From Sphaerisporangium corydalis (GTDB lineage Bacteria; Actinomycetota; Actinomycetes; Streptosporangiales; Streptosporangiaceae), in assembly GCF_025506355.1 (NCBI RefSeq), contig NZ_JANZYP010000004.1, positions 51,657 to 115,656 on the forward strand: DNA of 64,000 nucleotides, read 5' to 3'. A program made the position numbers and the translations under genes. Below the pieces are notes generated by a model that was given only the letters and a program-made list of their open reading frames with translations, had not been told where the DNA came from and made no database searches. Shown piece after piece: positions 33,868-42,091 of the stretch; the first letter of the stretch is position 1; every line of letters starts with the position of its first letter.

Positions 33868-34311
33868 TCACCGCATCGTGCGCCAGGTCTGCTCCTCCAC
33901 CAGCTCCCTGCTCCGCCAGCCCGAGGACGTGCGGACCATGCGATGGTGGTACCAGCCGCCGCCCTGGATCAGGCCGGTGGTATCGGCGGGGATGGCCTCG
34001 CGCGAGGGGGACAGCGTGTCGGCGAAGGCCGCCGCGACGACGGCCTCGTCACCCGCCTCGCCCTCGAAGCGGATCGACATCGCGCCGATGAGGTGCAGGC
34101 GGCCCGGCCAGTGCCGCAGGACGTCCGCCAGCCACGCCTTCGCCTCCTCCTTCGGCCCCTTGATCCCTCCGGCCGAGGTGTAGTCGATCACCGCGTCCTC
34201 GGTGAAGACGGTGTCGAGCCGGTCCCACTCGCCGCTGTCCACGGCGTACGCGTACCGGGCGAGGATCTCGGCGATCTCCAGCCGATCGGCGGTCTCGGTC
34301 AAGGCGCTCAT
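33868..34311 (-). CDS. SnoaL-like (NTF2-fold) protein
   Basis: 147 residues of the nuclear transport factor 2-like superfamily: TADRLEIAEILARYAYAVDS, then WDRLDTVFTEDAVIDYTSAGG with the His/Asp-lined cavity pattern and WYHHRMVRTSSGWR near the C-terminus. This subgroup includes scytalone-dehydratase-like and hydroxysteroid-related enzymes; the substrate is unknown. The ATG at 34311 was chosen at the domain start; the ribosome site is weak. Confidence 0.8.
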   Translation of the reverse strand: MSALTETADRLEIAEILARYAYAVDSGEWDRLDTVFTEDAVIDYTSAGGIKGPKEEAKAWLADVLRHWPGRLHLIGAMSIRFEGEAGDEAVVAAAFADTLSPSREAIPADTTGLIQGGGWYHHRMVRTSSGWRSRELVEEQTWRTMR

Positions 34312-35349
34312 CCCCACATCCAACCAAACGCTTGCTACATTCTCGACCCTCCAACCCCACCACTCCAAAATCCTGGTTCGAAAGACCAGCCCAGATCACT
34401 GCACCGGGAGAACGTCCAGGTCGAAGCGCGCTGATCAGATCGGAGCGTGCTGGTCGTGTCGGCTGCTGGTCGGTGGGCTTGGCGGCGCCCCCCACCCGGC
34501 ACCGGCTTGGGTGGGCCAGCAGGTCTTGCCCACCCAACCCCCGCCCTGCCAGGCGCGGCGGGCCGGGACACGGGCCATCCACCCAACCCCAAGCCCAGCC
34601 AGGGACAGCGGTTCGGATCACGGGCCTACACACCCAACCCCCTTGGTCCTGCTCGCCGGGAAACAGCTCGGGCCGCACGAACGCCTCATCCCGCCGCTCC
34701 GAAATCCTGACCCCGAAAGCCACGTCCACATCACCAATGGCAGAACGGCCGCGCCGAAACGTACCGGTCGCGTCGGCTGCTGGTCGGTGGGCTTGTCGAA
34801 GCTCCCCACCCGGCACCGGCTTGGGTGGGCCAGCGGGTGTTGCCCACCCAACCCCGCCCTGCCAGGCGCGGCGGGCCCGGGACACGGACCGTCCACTCAA
34901 CCCCAAGCCCAGCCAGGGACAGCGGTTCGGATCACGGGCCTACACACCCAACCCCCTTGGTCCTGCTCGCCGGGAAACAGCTCGGGCCGCACGAACGCCT
35001 CATCCCGCCGCTCCGAAATCCTGACCCCGAAAGCCACGTCCACATCACCAATGGCAGAACGGCCGCGCCGAAACGTACCGGTCGTGTCGGCTGCTGGTCG
35101 GTGGGCTTGTCGAAGCTCCCCACCCGGCACCGGCTTGGGTGGGCCAGCGGGTGTTGCCCACCCAGCCTTGCAGCCCCGCTCCGTGACGGGGTCGAGCTGA
35201 CACCGGGATTGATCCCAGGACGCGAGAGCCCGAGACGCCTTGGCCTTCCGGCGCCAGCCTCACCCGGCCCAGAGGATCCCGCGCAGGTGCGCTAGGCCGC
35301 GCTCCGTGATGCCCGCCGCCACTGCCACGCCACCCGAACTGATGGACCG
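34312..35349. repeat. 314-bp tandem repeat, two full copies plus a partial third, gene-free
   Basis: Copies begin at 34459, 34773 and 35087 (TCGGCTGCTGGTCGGTGGG); the third stops after about 78 bases. The copies are nearly identical. The period is not a multiple of three, so no reading frame continues from copy to copy, and the open frames seen on both strands are by-products. Each copy holds the hairpin TTGGGTGGGC, 11-base loop, GCCCACCCA. Nothing else is recognised up to 35349. Confidence 0.9.
34507..34537. repeat. Hairpin element, copy in 314-bp unit 1
   Basis: TTGGGTGGGC (34507-34516), 11-base loop, GCCCACCCAA (34528-34537). Repeated at 34821-34851 and 35135-35164, and in variant form at 38635-38661. 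Confidence 0.8.
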
Positions 35350-35598
35350 TCAGCCGACCCCGGTCACGTCAGCCACGGTCACCAGATACGCGGCGTCGTC
35401 GATCCGGTAGGTCACCAGGCCGGCGCCGCCGAATTCCGCGCTACGGACGTAGGGGTCGGTCGTGGGGAATGTGCGCAACGGGTCGGCCGGGTACTCGATG
35501 ACCCAGGACAGTGCCTCGATAAGGGCGTCCATCGCGCTCGGCGGGAATCCGCTGAGCTGGCCGAGGGCTTTGACGCTGAGCTCTGCCCGGTAGATCAC
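35350..35598 (-). CDS. Small ParE/RelE-like hypothetical protein
   Basis: 82 residues. The pattern of an N-terminal strand (YRAELSVKALGQL), two helices, then strands ending in VTYRIDDAAYLVTVADV is similar to RelE/ParE-fold toxins, but the catalytic residues cannot be identified. The start codon overlaps the stop of the DUF6247 gene (ATGA). Such pairing suggests a toxin-antitoxin-like unit; this is inference. Confidence 0.7.
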   Translation of the reverse strand: MIYRAELSVKALGQLSGFPPSAMDALIEALSWVIEYPADPLRTFPTTDPYVRSAEFGGAGLVTYRIDDAAYLVTVADVTGVG

Positions 35599-35906
35599 CT
35601 ATTGGCCCGGGCGGCGGCGACCCGTGCCTCCCAGTCCGGAATGGCGTCCTCGATGGGGACGGTGAGGGCGGTGCCGTTCTGCACGGCCTCCAGATTCTCG
35701 TAGTACCCCGGCTGGTTGGTGGCGATGACCACCAGGCTCCAGTGGCGGAGCACGCGCTGGAGCCGTCGGTAGCCGGACGGCTCGTGCGCGCCGTCGACGG
35801 CCTCGTGGTACTGGCGGAGGAACTCGTCCCGCTCGCGTGCGGGGAGGTCGCGCAGGATGACCTCGGGGTCATGCGGGTCCTCGTGGTGCACGGGCTGGGC
35901 GCTCAT
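35595..35906 (-). CDS. DUF6247 family protein
   Basis: 103 residues, helical and acidic, matching the actinobacterial DUF6247 pattern: DPEVILRDLPARERDEFLRQ, then GYRRLQRVLRHW. It overlaps the gene before it and the gene after it by four bases each (ATGA), so three proteins are made from one coupled message. By position it is the likely antitoxin to the small protein downstream, which is not proven. Confidence 0.8.
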   Translation of the reverse strand: MSAQPVHHEDPHDPEVILRDLPARERDEFLRQYHEAVDGAHEPSGYRRLQRVLRHWSLVVIATNQPGYYENLEAVQNGTALTVPIEDAIPDWEARVAAARANR

Positions 35907-36820
35907 GCCCTCAGGATAAGCCGGGGTTCGCGGTGACGCACGGCGAACGGAGGCCTCAGATGCCCCCGGCAGTGCCAGCAGGGGCGGGGGCGGCCGTCGT
36001 CATCCTCGCCGACCCATCCGCCGACACACTCCGGGCAGAGGGGCCGGGGCGCTACAACGATGGTCCCGCGCCGGAGTTCGGAGAGTCGCATAGCGAAGTC
36101 CGCGCGGCCCGCAGCGCTACCTGCCCAGGCGGGCACACTGTGGACGCGCCCTTCACGCCGAACGTCACCGAGAATCGAAGCCACCTCGTCAGCGGTCGCC
36201 TCGTGCTCGACCATGAGCTGCTTCGAGAAGGGGTCAAGATCGTTCTCTCTCTCGACTATGGCCGGGCCCGCGCCCGCGAGAGAGAAGTTGTTCAAGGGGT
36301 TGTTCAAAGGCTCTTTTTGGGTGGCATCCATGCAAGGGGTGGAGGCGGCATGGATGCAAGGGGTAGAGGGGGCTTCCATGCCACCCCTTGCATCCATGCC
36401 ACCCCTTGCATCCATGCCACCCCTTGCATCCATGCCAGGGGTCCCGTCCGTGGGAGGGCTGGTCTCAACGAGCTTTCTGCCGCCGCCCTTGTTCCGCGAC
36501 TCCCTGACCGGTTTCGGCCCCTTGATGTGCAAGCACACGTCATAGACCACCGGGCGTTTGCCCTCCGGCAGATGATCCGCGAGCGTCTGGTCGCCCATCG
36601 TCAGCAGGCCCAAGGCGACGAGGCGCTTGATGTCCCGGCGTACCTGATCGGCGGACTTCCCGGTGAGCGTCGCGATGGTGGCAATGGCCTGGTATGACCC
36701 ACGGCCGTGCTCGTCGCAGCGTGCGGCGATCACCGTCAGCGTGAAGGCGAGGTCGACCGGAACGGGAGCGTCGTGGATCACCCATGCCACCGCGCGAGCG
36801 CTCACCCATTCGCGATTCAC
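35903..36820 (-). CDS. Winged-helix protein with repeat linker and C-terminal zinc ribbon
   Basis: 305 residues. The N-terminal wHTH (about 5-85, including SYQAIATIATLTGKSADQVRRDIKRL broken as in replication/plasmid control proteins) is followed by a linker with GMDARG repeated three times (18-bp units) and a C-terminal zinc ribbon (CPECVGG, then CWHC). Similar proteins occur on integrative elements of actinomycetes. The start is GTG at 36820 with no ribosome site of its own; it overlaps the stop of an 18-codon leader ORF. Confidence 0.8.
   Translation of the reverse strand: MNREWVSARAVAWVIHDAPVPVDLAFTLTVIAARCDEHGRGSYQAIATIATLTGKSADQVRRDIKRLVALGLLTMGDQTLADHLPEGKRPVVYDVCLHIKGPKPVRESRNKGGGRKLVETSPPTDGTPGMDARGGMDARGGMDARGGMEAPSTPCIHAASTPCMDATQKEPLNNPLNNFSLAGAGPAIVERENDLDPFSKQLMVEHEATADEVASILGDVRREGRVHSVPAWAGSAAGRADFAMRLSELRRGTIVVAPRPLCPECVGGWVGEDDDGRPRPCWHCRGHLRPPFAVRHREPRLILRA
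36330..36437. repeat. 18-bp direct repeats with opposed inverted copies inside the winged-helix gene
   Basis: CCATGCCACCCCTTGCAT occurs three times in tandem (36376-36429) with a partial fourth. ATGCAAGGGGT, the inverse of part of the unit, occurs at 36330-36340 and 36354-36364. The arrangement can form a hairpin and encodes the linker of the protein. Confidence 0.9.
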
Positions 36821-36873
36821 GCGGCGCTCGCTAGAAACGCGCTAAGTACCGGGGCAGCCGGTATCGTGCCCAT
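36817..36873 (-). CDS. 18-residue leader peptide coupled to the winged-helix gene
   Basis: ATG at 36873 with a strong AGGAGGAG site five bases upstream opens a frame of 18 codons (MGTIPAAPVLSAFLASAA). Its TGA (36819-36817) overlaps the GTG start of the 305-residue protein as GTGA. The main gene has no ribosome site, so ribosomes finishing the leader probably reinitiate on it. The peptide uses codons rare in this genome (ATA, CTT, TTT, CTA). Too short for gene finders. Confidence 0.6.
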   Translation of the reverse strand: MGTIPAAPVLSAFLASAA

Positions 36874-37167
36874 GGGTCTCCTCCTGGTTACGTCAGGTGC
36901 GAGATCAAGGGCCTGTCAGGTGTGCAACCACCCGACGGGCCCGCTCTATGTGATTGGACGGTCCCTTACAGCGACCTGAGCTGCATGCTAGCGCTCTATG
37001 ACCAACCCGGATCACCGTAAAGCGCAGCTCAAACCCCGATCACCGCCGAGCCCACGCGGCCGAAGCGTCGTCTTGTGCCTCCGCTCCATTCGGCGTGTCA
37101 TCCGCCGACTCTGCTTTCCGATCCTGCTCCATGAGTTTCCCCGGCCCCGAGTGGCCGGGGAAGTGGG
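36874..37167. other. Upstream region of the HTH-DUF6247 operon
   Basis: No gene supported. It holds the ribosome site of the leader peptide (36874-36887) and presumably the promoter. GCTCTATG is repeated about 50 bases apart (near 36941 and 36993), a possible regulator site. Confidence 0.4.
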
Positions 37168-38049
37168 TTACCAGTGGGTGGGATGGGTGAGGGGTGGGGA
37201 GAGGGTGGTGGTGGAGGTGCCCTTGGCGGCGGTGAGCTGGGACTGGGTGAGGAAGAGGGCGCCGGTCAGGTCGGCTCCGCTCAGGTCGGCGTCCCGGAGG
37301 TCGGCGCCGATGAGGTCCGCCGAACGCAGGTCGGCATTCGTGAGGTCGGCGGCGATGAGGAGGGCCCCGCGGAGGTTGGCGCCGCGCAGGCCGGCGCCCT
37401 TCAGATCGGCGCCGATGAGGTCGGCCCCCCTGTGGTTCCGCTTCCGTCCGGGGATCCTTGCCCGGACGAGTTCGCTGGCGCGCAGCAGCAAGGTGCTGAC
37501 ATCGCTCCGGTGGGCGGCCACATCCAGTCCGGCGAGTTCCTGGGAGGTGCTGAGGGTGAGGCGTTCGGTCCGGTCCAGTGCCGTGCGCAGGTCGGCGTGG
37601 ACGGGACGGGCCGCCGGCAGGGCGAGGGCCTCGGTCAGGTACCAGAGGAGTTCGTGGAGCTGCCGCATGACGGGGAACACGTCGAACATCTCCCGGGCGA
37701 CGTGCGGGCCCTGCCGCCAGTCCTGGGCCTCGAAGGTGATCTGGGAGACCTTCTGCCCGGCGCCGAAGCAGTCGAAGACGACGCAGCCGGAGAAGCCCTT
37801 CCGCCTCAGGTCGGTGTGGATGCCGCAGCGGAAGTCCGTCTGAAGGTTGGGGCAGGGCTTTCCGGATTCCTTGGTGATCGCGAAGTCAGCCGAGGCCGCG
37901 AAGGGCAGCGCGACGCAGCAGAGGCCGAAGCAGTCGCCACACTCGGCCCGCAGCCCGAGACGATCGCGCTCAGGGGACGCGGCCTCGCGCTCATGGGCCG
38001 GGAGTGCGGCCTCGCGTTTCTGGGCCGGGGCCTCGCGTTTCTGGGGCAA
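37168..38049 (-). CDS. Pentapeptide-repeat protein with N-terminal Cys-rich domain
   Basis: 293 residues. From about 205 on, A(D/N)LxxA units recur ([20 protein letters not shown], then [23 protein letters not shown]), forming a right-handed quadrilateral helix. The N-terminal half has a Cys cluster ([25 protein letters not shown]) suggesting a metal-binding domain found in actinobacterial relatives. The start TTG at 38049 is uncertain; the first 30 residues are a degenerate QKREA/HEREA repeat. Function unknown; DNA-mimic roles are known for some pentapeptide proteins. Confidence 0.8.
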   Translation of the reverse strand: MPQKREAPAQKREAALPAHEREAASPERDRLGLRAECGDCFGLCCVALPFAASADFAITKESGKPCPNLQTDFRCGIHTDLRRKGFSGCVVFDCFGAGQKVSQITFEAQDWRQGPHVAREMFDVFPVMRQLHELLWYLTEALALPAARPVHADLRTALDRTERLTLSTSQELAGLDVAAHRSDVSTLLLRASELVRARIPGRKRNHRGADLIGADLKGAGLRGANLRGALLIAADLTNADLRSADLIGADLRDADLSGADLTGALFLTQSQLTAAKGTSTTTLSPPLTHPTHW

Positions 38050-38798
38050 CGTCTCGTGATCTCCGCTTCGGATGAGCCGCCACGTCAGCGGTGGTGCTTG
38101 GGACGACCCATTGTCCCAGGAACCGCTGGCATGGTTCGGACAGGGCCCACCAGAGAGACACTGCGGGCCGGACCGGGAGGCCGAAGGGGTCTCGGCGGAG
38201 CCGAAGGAGGTCTCGCCGGAGAATTCGCGTTGTGATCCACATCGCCTTCACCACGACCTCTCGGACTTCGGGCGGGCGCCCTCTGCTGGGCCCGAGCCAG
38301 TCGTCGATGCCCACCCAAGACCCCCCGGTTCAGACGGCAGATCACGCGCTACCCCGACGCGGACGCCCGCCACCACCCCACCACGAGGGCTGTGGGGATC
38401 CTCCTCCCAGCCCCGCACCCGGGCCGGGATCGTGGATTACCGGGGACCCGACGGGATCGCCGCCCACTTATAACCGCCACTGGTAGACCTGGGACGCCGC
38501 ACATTCATCCCTCCCGGGTGGTGGGCCCTGTGGCTTGTTCTTCACACGGCTCGCCGCGCCGTCCGCCCAGCGCCCAAGCCCACGACCCGGCTAGAGCCCT
38601 AAGCCACCCACCGCCCCCAGCACGACACGGGGTCGGGTGGGCAACACCTACTCGCCCACCCAACCCAGCAACGGGCGGGCAACACCACCACACCCACCGA
38701 CCAAACCCTCACACGACCAGCACGCATGATTCCGACGGGAGTCGCTGCCAGTCCTCAGGCCGGGTCGTGTTTGGGGGGGTTGGAGTAGGTTTTGGGGG
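38050..38798. other. Gene-free region with an inverted copy of the 34.4-kb repeat element
   Basis: About 750 bases without a credible gene. The hairpin GGGTGGGC (38635-38642), 11-base loop, GCCCACCC (38654-38661) matches those at 34507-35164 in stem and loop length. Bases 38694-38724 are about 80 percent identical to the reverse complement of the start of the 314-bp unit, so this is the same element in the opposite direction. Confidence 0.65.
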
Positions 38799-39581
38799 GT
38801 GGAGAGAATTGAGATCAATGGGGGGCCGCCGACGGTCGACCTGCTTCGGTACCTTGCTCTGCGCAACTTCGGTCACTTCACCGCCATGCAGGTGCGCGAC
38901 AGGAAGGTCAGAGGGCTGGCGCTGCACCTGGAGCGGCTGGACGCGGCGAACAAGGAGCTGTTCGACCAGGGGCTCGACGGCGACCTGGTCCGCGGGCACA
39001 TCCGGCACGCGCTGGCGGACGACGCCGACGCGTCGGTGCGGGTGTACGTGTTCGGCCGGGACGACACCGGTTCGGACCTGCCGGTGCCGTGTGTGCTGGT
39101 GTCCGTGCGTCCCCCCAACGAGCCTCCGCGCGACCCGATGTCGCTGTGGCCCGCCCCCTACCAGCGGCCGGCCGCGCACCTCAAGCACCTCGGCGGCTTC
39201 GGCCAGTCGTACTTCCTGCGCGAGGCCGAGCGCGCCGGTTTCGACGAGGCCCTGCTCGTCGCGCACGACGGGACGGTGGCGGAGGGGGCGATCACCAACG
39301 TCGGGTTCTTCGACGGGACCACGGTCGTCTGGCCGGACGCGCCGATGCTGAGCGGGATCACCATGATGCTGGTCGAGCGCGGACTGGCCGAGATGGGCGT
39401 CCCGACGCGTCGCGGGCCCGTGCGGCTGGCCGACGTGCCCTCCCTGCGTTCGGCGTTCCTTACGAACTCCTGGGGGGTGATGTCCGTCGGCCGGATCGGC
39501 GACGTCGGCATGACGGCCGACCCCGAGCTGATGGCGACCCTCCACCAGGCGTACGACAGCCGCCCGTGGGACCGGATCTGA
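38799..39581 (+). CDS. Aminotransferase class IV (aminodeoxychorismate lyase-like)
   Basis: 260 residues. Fold type IV PLP pattern: an N-terminal region with FGHFTAMQVRDRKVRGLALHL giving the substrate loop, the stretch containing DEALLVAHDGTVAEGAITNV with the cofactor glutamate, and SGITMMLVERGLAEMG. It may act in PABA or branched-chain amino acid metabolism; specificity is open. GTG 38799 lies seven bases after TAGGTT with no ribosome site, matching a leaderless start. Confidence 0.85.
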   Translation: MERIEINGGPPTVDLLRYLALRNFGHFTAMQVRDRKVRGLALHLERLDAANKELFDQGLDGDLVRGHIRHALADDADASVRVYVFGRDDTGSDLPVPCVLVSVRPPNEPPRDPMSLWPAPYQRPAAHLKHLGGFGQSYFLREAERAGFDEALLVAHDGTVAEGAITNVGFFDGTTVVWPDAPMLSGITMMLVERGLAEMGVPTRRGPVRLADVPSLRSAFLTNSWGVMSVGRIGDVGMTADPELMATLHQAYDSRPWDRI

Positions 39582-39610
39582 GCCTCCGGACCTGAAACCC
39601 GCCGGCCCCG

Positions 39611-40519
39611 TCAGGCGTTCGGGGCCAAGGCGTCGAGGGCCTCTTCGGCGCGGAGCAGGGAGGCGGCGGGGTCGGCGTCCGGGGAGCTGATCTCCGGGTC
39701 GAAGTTGAGGTCGTGGAACAGCTCGGTGAGCCCGGTGGCGGCGAGCGCGTCGACGTCCGCCCGGATCTCCGCCAGCGACCCGGTCAGCGGGCGCCGGTCG
39801 GGCAGCCCCGCCTCCCGTACCTTGGTGACCCCCCGGCAGATGAACCGCAGCGTGTCGGGGTCGCGCCCGGCTCCACGGGCGGCGTCCTTGATGATGGAGA
39901 TCTGGTCGTGGATGGTCGACAGGTCGGTGCGGCTGGAGCTGATCCAGCCGTCGGCGAGCTCCCCGGCGCGGCGGAGCGCCACCTCGGCGGCGCCGCCGAG
40001 CAGCAGGGGCGGCGGCCCGGACTGCGGCTTGGGATCCTGGTACGACGGCGGGATCTCGTAGAACTCGCCCTTGTGGGAGATGATCTCCTCGCTCCAGAGC
40101 CGGCGCAGCACCTGGAGGTACTCCACCGCCCTGCGTCCCCTGCTCTCCATCGGCATCCCCGAGGCGGTGAACTCCTCCGGGAGCCAGCCGAGGCCGAGGC
40201 CCACGTCGAGCCGGCCGCCTGAGACGTCCTGCAGGGTGGCGAGCTGCTTGGCCAGGAGCGCCGGGGAGACGTACGGCAGGTTGAGCACCGCTACGCCGAG
40301 CTGGATGCGGCTCGTCACGCCCGCGAGGAACGACAGGGTGACGATGGGGTCGCGCACGCTGCGGTACACCGGGCCCATGGGGTGGCCGACCGGGTAGAGG
40401 AGCCGCTGGAAGGTCCACAGCGAGTCGTAGCCGAGCTCCTCGGCCCGCCGGGCGATCAGGAGCATGTTGGCGGGCGTCGCCCAGGCCCCCGAGACCGGTA
40501 CCCCAAAGCCAATCTTCAT
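39611..40519 (-). CDS. LLM-class F420-dependent oxidoreductase
   Basis: 302 residues, luciferase-like barrel. Typical blocks are MKIGFGVPVSGAWATP, AEELGYDSLWTFQRL, GVAVLNLPYVSPALLAKQLA, DVSGGRLDVGLGLGWLPEEF and PPLLLGGAAEVALRRAGELA. This TIGR03619-like group uses F420 in actinobacteria. The substrate is unknown. The ATG at 40519 has AAGGTGG upstream. Convergent with the class IV aminotransferase and divergent from the phosphotransferase. Confidence 0.9.
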   Translation of the reverse strand: MKIGFGVPVSGAWATPANMLLIARRAEELGYDSLWTFQRLLYPVGHPMGPVYRSVRDPIVTLSFLAGVTSRIQLGVAVLNLPYVSPALLAKQLATLQDVSGGRLDVGLGLGWLPEEFTASGMPMESRGRRAVEYLQVLRRLWSEEIISHKGEFYEIPPSYQDPKPQSGPPPLLLGGAAEVALRRAGELADGWISSSRTDLSTIHDQISIIKDAARGAGRDPDTLRFICRGVTKVREAGLPDRRPLTGSLAEIRADVDALAATGLTELFHDLNFDPEISSPDADPAASLLRAEEALDALAPNA

Positions 40520-40543
40520 GGCCCCACCTTAGGGCCCCGCCCG

Positions 40544-40555
40544 TAGATTGGATCG
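40544..40555 (+). promoter_or_regulatory. Probable -10 box for a leaderless transcript
   Basis: TAGATT (40544-40549) then six bases then GTG 40556, without a ribosome site. Confidence 0.55.
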
Positions 40556-41614
40556 GTGACCGCCCGCCCCGAAGCAATGTCGCCGGCCGCCCTGACCGAT
40601 CGCCTGGCCCGTTTCGCCACCACTCACGCGGCCGCGAGCGCCGGCGACGGTGTGCGGGTGCTCAAGCAGACGCGGGTGACGGTGGTGCGCAGCGGCGGCG
40701 TCGTGGTCAAGGCGCATCCCGAGGGCACCGGCGAGGCGGCCCTGAACGCCCGCCTCCGCGTGGCGCGCACGCTGCCCGGGATCCTGCTGCCGCCGCTGAC
40801 GGAACGCGCGGAACGCGTCGGCGGACGACTGGTCACGATGTGGCCGGCGGGCGAGCCGGTCGATCCGGCCGACCCGGACGCGGCTCCCTGGGAGGCCGCC
40901 GCCGAACTGCTCGCCCGGCTGCACGCCGTGCCCTCGACCGGCCTCCCCCTGCCCCCGGCCGGCGGGCCTTCGAGGCTCCTCGAGTCGGTCACCCACCTGT
41001 CCCGCCTCGGCGGGCCGGAGTCGCCGCTCGACGGCTCGTACACCGGTGCGGTGGACGTCATCCAGGCGGCGTTCGGGACACTGCCTCGCGACCTGATCGG
41101 GACGGTGCCCAGCGACTCATTCGGGAGACCGCCTGGCGACCTGTCAGGGACGCCGCCTCGCGACCTCTCCGGTGCCGGGCGTGAGGTGTACGTGTCGTCC
41201 TCAGGGCCGGTCGGCGGGAGGGTGACGCACGGCGACTGGCACTTAGGACAGATAGTCAGATACAAGGGCGAATGGCTGCTCATCGATGTCGACGACCTGG
41301 GGGACGGCCTCACCGCCTGGGATCTGGCCCGGCCCGCCGCCTGGTACGCCACCGGCTTCCTGGCGCCCGGCCTGTGGGAGCGGTTCCTGACGGCCTACCT
41401 CCGCGCCGGCGGCGCGGCCGTGTCACCTGAGGACCCGTGGCGGGAACTCGACGTGCCGGCTCGCGCGTTGACGGTCCAGTTGGCGGCCACGGCTGTGGCG
41501 GCGGCGCACACCGAGGGCCGGCCTCTGGACGATGTGGAGCAGGACCTCGTCTCCTCCTGCGGGAGGATAATCAGCGCCGCCGCCGCCACAGCAGGGTCAC
41601 CTCAGACCACCTGA
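40556..41614 (+). CDS. APH-fold phosphotransferase with repeat loop
   Basis: 352 residues. The catalytic loop is VTHGDWHLGQIV and the metal motif IDVDDLGDG; the N-lobe shows RSGGVVVKAHPEG with the ATP lysine. Residues 174-205 are four 8-residue units (GTLPRDLI to GTPPRDLS) encoded by a 24-bp array, an insertion just before the catalytic loop. The substrate is unknown. The start is a leaderless GTG. Followed 14 bases later by a zinc-ribbon gene. Confidence 0.85.
   Translation: MTARPEAMSPAALTDRLARFATTHAAASAGDGVRVLKQTRVTVVRSGGVVVKAHPEGTGEAALNARLRVARTLPGILLPPLTERAERVGGRLVTMWPAGEPVDPADPDAAPWEAAAELLARLHAVPSTGLPLPPAGGPSRLLESVTHLSRLGGPESPLDGSYTGAVDVIQAAFGTLPRDLIGTVPSDSFGRPPGDLSGTPPRDLSGAGREVYVSSSGPVGGRVTHGDWHLGQIVRYKGEWLLIDVDDLGDGLTAWDLARPAAWYATGFLAPGLWERFLTAYLRAGGAAVSPEDPWRELDVPARALTVQLAATAVAAAHTEGRPLDDVEQDLVSSCGRIISAAAATAGSPQTT
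41075..41170. repeat. 24-bp in-frame tandem repeat, 4 copies
   Basis: Units at 41075, 41099, 41123 and 41147 encode GTLPRDLI, GTVPSDSF, GRPPGDLS and GTPPRDLS inside the phosphotransferase. Confidence 0.85.
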
Positions 41615-41628
41615 AGGAGATCGACTCG

Positions 41629-41895
41629 ATGCGTTGCCCGAAGTGCCAGGGTTCCATGCGGACCTACGACCGCAACGGCGTCCACATTGATCAGTGTGAG
41701 AACTGCCGCGGCATCTTCCTGGACTACGGAGAGCTCGAAACCCTGTCCAGGGTCGAGAGCCAGTGGGCCCAGCAGCAGTACACCTCCCCGCCGCCCGCCC
41801 CGCACGGCGGACCGGCCTGGGGCACACCGCACCACGGCGGCCACCGCGGCGGCCACCACCAGCGCAGCTGGGTCGGGATGCTCTTCTCCAGCTGA
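41629..41895 (+). CDS. TFIIB-type zinc-ribbon protein
   Basis: 88 residues. MRCPKCQGSM and IDQCENCRGIFLDYGELE form the zf-TFIIB knuckles (CPxC/CxxC), followed by a Pro/Gly/His-rich tail that may also bind metal. ATG 41629 follows AAGGAG by nine bases. Function in this small family is unknown. Confidence 0.88.
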   Translation: MRCPKCQGSMRTYDRNGVHIDQCENCRGIFLDYGELETLSRVESQWAQQQYTSPPPAPHGGPAWGTPHHGGHRGGHHQRSWVGMLFSS

Positions 41896-42091
41896 CCCGT
41901 CACCACCCCTGCCACCGGCCGGTGCGGCCCGAACGCCCACCGGCCGGCCACCGCACAGGGCGCCGGACGCCGGGTAGGCGGGGACAGGCGGTGGGATACG
42001 CGGTGATATACGGATATTCAGGCAGTTTGTTCGCCAGGGGTCAGTACAGGTCGTCTTGACAGGTCAACGGCTCTCCCCGATCATCGACGAA

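Noticed and set aside
34365..34395. tRNA-like sequence (GGTTCGAAAGACC)
   Set aside because: No acceptor stem or anticodon arm can be formed around it.
34049..35024. Long open frames on both strands across the 314-bp repeats
   Set aside because: The period is not divisible by three, so the frames change between copies; composition is low-complexity and no ribosome site or known domain is present.
38050..38500. Forward frames between the pentapeptide gene and the class IV enzyme
   Set aside because: Low-complexity Pro/Arg composition, no start signal, no domain.
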